Below, in pieces: positions 6,269-6,912 of a stretch of DNA of 6,912 nucleotides (the stretch's first letter is position 1; each line of letters begins with the position of its first letter). The position numbers and the translations under genes were made by a program. Under the pieces are notes generated by a model. It was not told where the DNA came from and made no database searches. It saw only the letters and a program-made list of their open reading frames with translations. The stretch covers positions 1 to 6,912 of the forward strand of contig JAKAVI010000271.1 of assembly GCA_021817355.1 (NCBI GenBank), in the 5' to 3' direction. The DNA comes from Pseudomonadota bacterium. Its GTDB lineage: Bacteria; Pseudomonadota; Alphaproteobacteria; Micropepsales; Micropepsaceae.

Positions 6269-6591
6269 GGCTCAGTCTGGGCGCGCAGCCACGCCAGATA
6301 GTCGATATCGCCACCGTCCACACCCAGGATGAGAAAACATGGCGTGCTGTAGGGGTGGGCGGCGCGCGCCGCAGTAATGGCCGTGTCGGCAAGGCTCGCG
6401 CGGGTCTTGATCAGAACGGCAACCTCCTCATCGCAGGTCAGCCCGTCTTGCCAGGCATAGACCGATGTCATGGGAGCCGAAATGTTGGCGCAGGCTGCGA
6501 GGCGGGAGCTGACGAGATCTTTGCAGACCTTAAGGGCGCTGTCGCGATCCGGAAAGGTCGCGTAGATGAGCACGAATTCTGACGCAGTCAT
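6265..6591 (-). CDS. cutA: Divalent cation tolerance protein CutA
   Basis: This small cytoplasmic protein (108 residues from the chosen start) belongs to the CutA1 family, trimeric ferredoxin-like proteins first linked to copper tolerance in E. coli but of unsettled function in most bacteria. Family marks, numbered from an ATG three codons upstream, are IYATFPDRDSA (12-22), RLAACANI (33-40), SVYAW (46-50), DEEVAVLIKT (57-66), HPYSTP (82-87) and YLAWL (101-105). From memory, E. coli CutA binds copper through Cys16, His83 and His84; here the first two are Ala and only the HPY histidine remains, as in many CutA1 proteins. I prefer the ATG at 6591, because GGGA lies 8 nt before it; the ATG at 6600 has no ribosome site. 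The gene converges on the alcohol dehydrogenase and follows the terminator of the cold shock gene. Confidence 0.93.
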   Translation of the reverse strand: MTASEFVLIYATFPDRDSALKVCKDLVSSRLAACANISAPMTSVYAWQDGLTCDEEVAVLIKTRASLADTAITAARAAHPYSTPCFLILGVDGGDIDYLAWLRAQTEP

Positions 6592-6614
6592 TCCCAGCAT
6601 CCCGAGTGCAAGGT

Positions 6615-6653
6615 AAAAAAACGGCGCAGGAGGCAGGCCTTCCCGCGCCGTTT
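6615..6653 (-). terminator. Rho-independent terminator of the cold shock gene
   Basis: On the minus strand AAACGGCGC (6653-6645) pairs with GCGCCGTTT (6627-6619), a perfect 9-bp GC-rich stem, and the 3' arm runs into a tract of seven or more T (6621-6615). The 17-nt loop can partly extend the stem (GGA with TCC). It begins 22 nt after the cold shock stop codon and is the clearest intrinsic terminator in the window. It ends only 14-23 nt before the possible cutA start codons. Confidence 0.88.
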
Positions 6654-6675
6654 GCGGATTTGCTCGCAGTGGCCT

Positions 6676-6882
6676 TTAGACCAGTTTCAGATTGACCGCC
6701 TTGGGGCCGCGCTTGTCGGCTTCAATGTCGAAGCTGACGCGCTGCCCTTCGTTGAGGCCGCGCAATCCGGCTGCCTGCACCGCAGTGACGTGGACAAATA
6801 CGTCCTTGCCGCCGCCTTCGGGGGCTATAAAGCCAAAGCCCTTAGTGGTGTTGAAGAATTTGACCTGACCTGTGGTCGACAT
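6676..6882 (-). CDS. Cold shock domain protein (CspA family)
   Basis: The 68-residue product is a single cold shock domain, a five-stranded beta-barrel that binds single-stranded RNA and DNA and acts as an RNA chaperone, often during cold or stationary phase. The start TGQVKFFN (4-11) is the usual first strand, with Phe in place of the Trp of E. coli CspA. RNP1 is KGFGFI (14-19) and RNP2 is VFVHV (28-32); the aromatic residues Phe16, Phe18, Phe29 and His31 form the nucleic-acid surface. GLNEGQRVSFDIE and a GPKAVNL tail complete the fold. Length is typical (65-70). The ATG at 6882 has AGGAG 8 nt upstream. Only 30 nt of leader lie in the window, so any long cold-responsive leader cannot be judged. 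A strong terminator follows. The paralogue within the csp family, and whether it is cold-induced, cannot be told. Confidence 0.97.
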   Translation of the reverse strand: MSTTGQVKFFNTTKGFGFIAPEGGGKDVFVHVTAVQAAGLRGLNEGQRVSFDIEADKRGPKAVNLKLV

Positions 6883-6890
6883 TGCGTACT

Positions 6891-6895
6891 CTCCT
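6891..6895 (-). promoter_or_regulatory. Shine-Dalgarno of the cold shock gene
   Basis: On the minus strand AGGAG is placed 8 nt before the ATG at 6882, supporting that start. The leader continues past the window edge. Confidence 0.75.
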
Positions 6896-6912
6896 GAAAG
6901 ATAAAGAAATTG

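Noticed and set aside
6248..6289. Inverted repeat GCTGCG/CGCAGC around the shared stop codons of adh and cutA
   Set aside because: The arms are only 6 bp with a loop of about 30 nt and no T tract on either strand, so it is not a credible terminator.

Overview
The window looks like an ordinary chromosomal stretch of a GC-rich Alphaproteobacterium. The evidence is the high GC content, the style of the proteins (a 928-residue GlnD, a cold shock protein beginning TGQVKFFN, a pteridine-reductase-type SDR next to folB) and the nearness of glnD to trpS, a neighbourhood known from this class. I cannot name family or genus. I see no mobile element, CRISPR array, tRNA or rRNA, and no defence or biosynthetic island.

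Layout. The left block, read right to left on the minus strand, holds glnD (2461-5247), trpS (1393-2406), a FolM/PruA-like pteridine reductase (537-1298) and folB (130-534). The reductase and folB are 2 nt apart and almost certainly translated from one message. glnD and trpS are 54 nt apart. A 94-nt gap before the reductase holds a plausible promoter that would give a nearly leaderless transcript. The first 129 bases are very GC-rich and hold no gene I can identify. A zinc-dependent alcohol dehydrogenase gene (5285-6268) runs on the plus strand, divergent from glnD, with a good Shine-Dalgarno and a candidate sigma70-type promoter lying over the glnD start. It converges on cutA (6265-6591, minus), and the two stop codons share one CTAG. 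To the right is a small cold shock protein gene (6676-6882, minus) with a strong intrinsic terminator at 6615-6653, just upstream of cutA.

How the genes fit together. glnD encodes the sensor that modifies PII proteins according to glutamine level, and trpS charges tRNA-Trp. The reductase and FolB both act on pterins, in folate or tetrahydromonapterin synthesis. The dehydrogenase, CutA and the cold shock protein look like independent units. The observations worth checking concern architecture: the absence of murJ between glnD and trpS, the catalytic signature and pairing of the pterin genes, promoter and start placement between glnD and adh, and the terminator upstream of cutA. I found no convincing new system.
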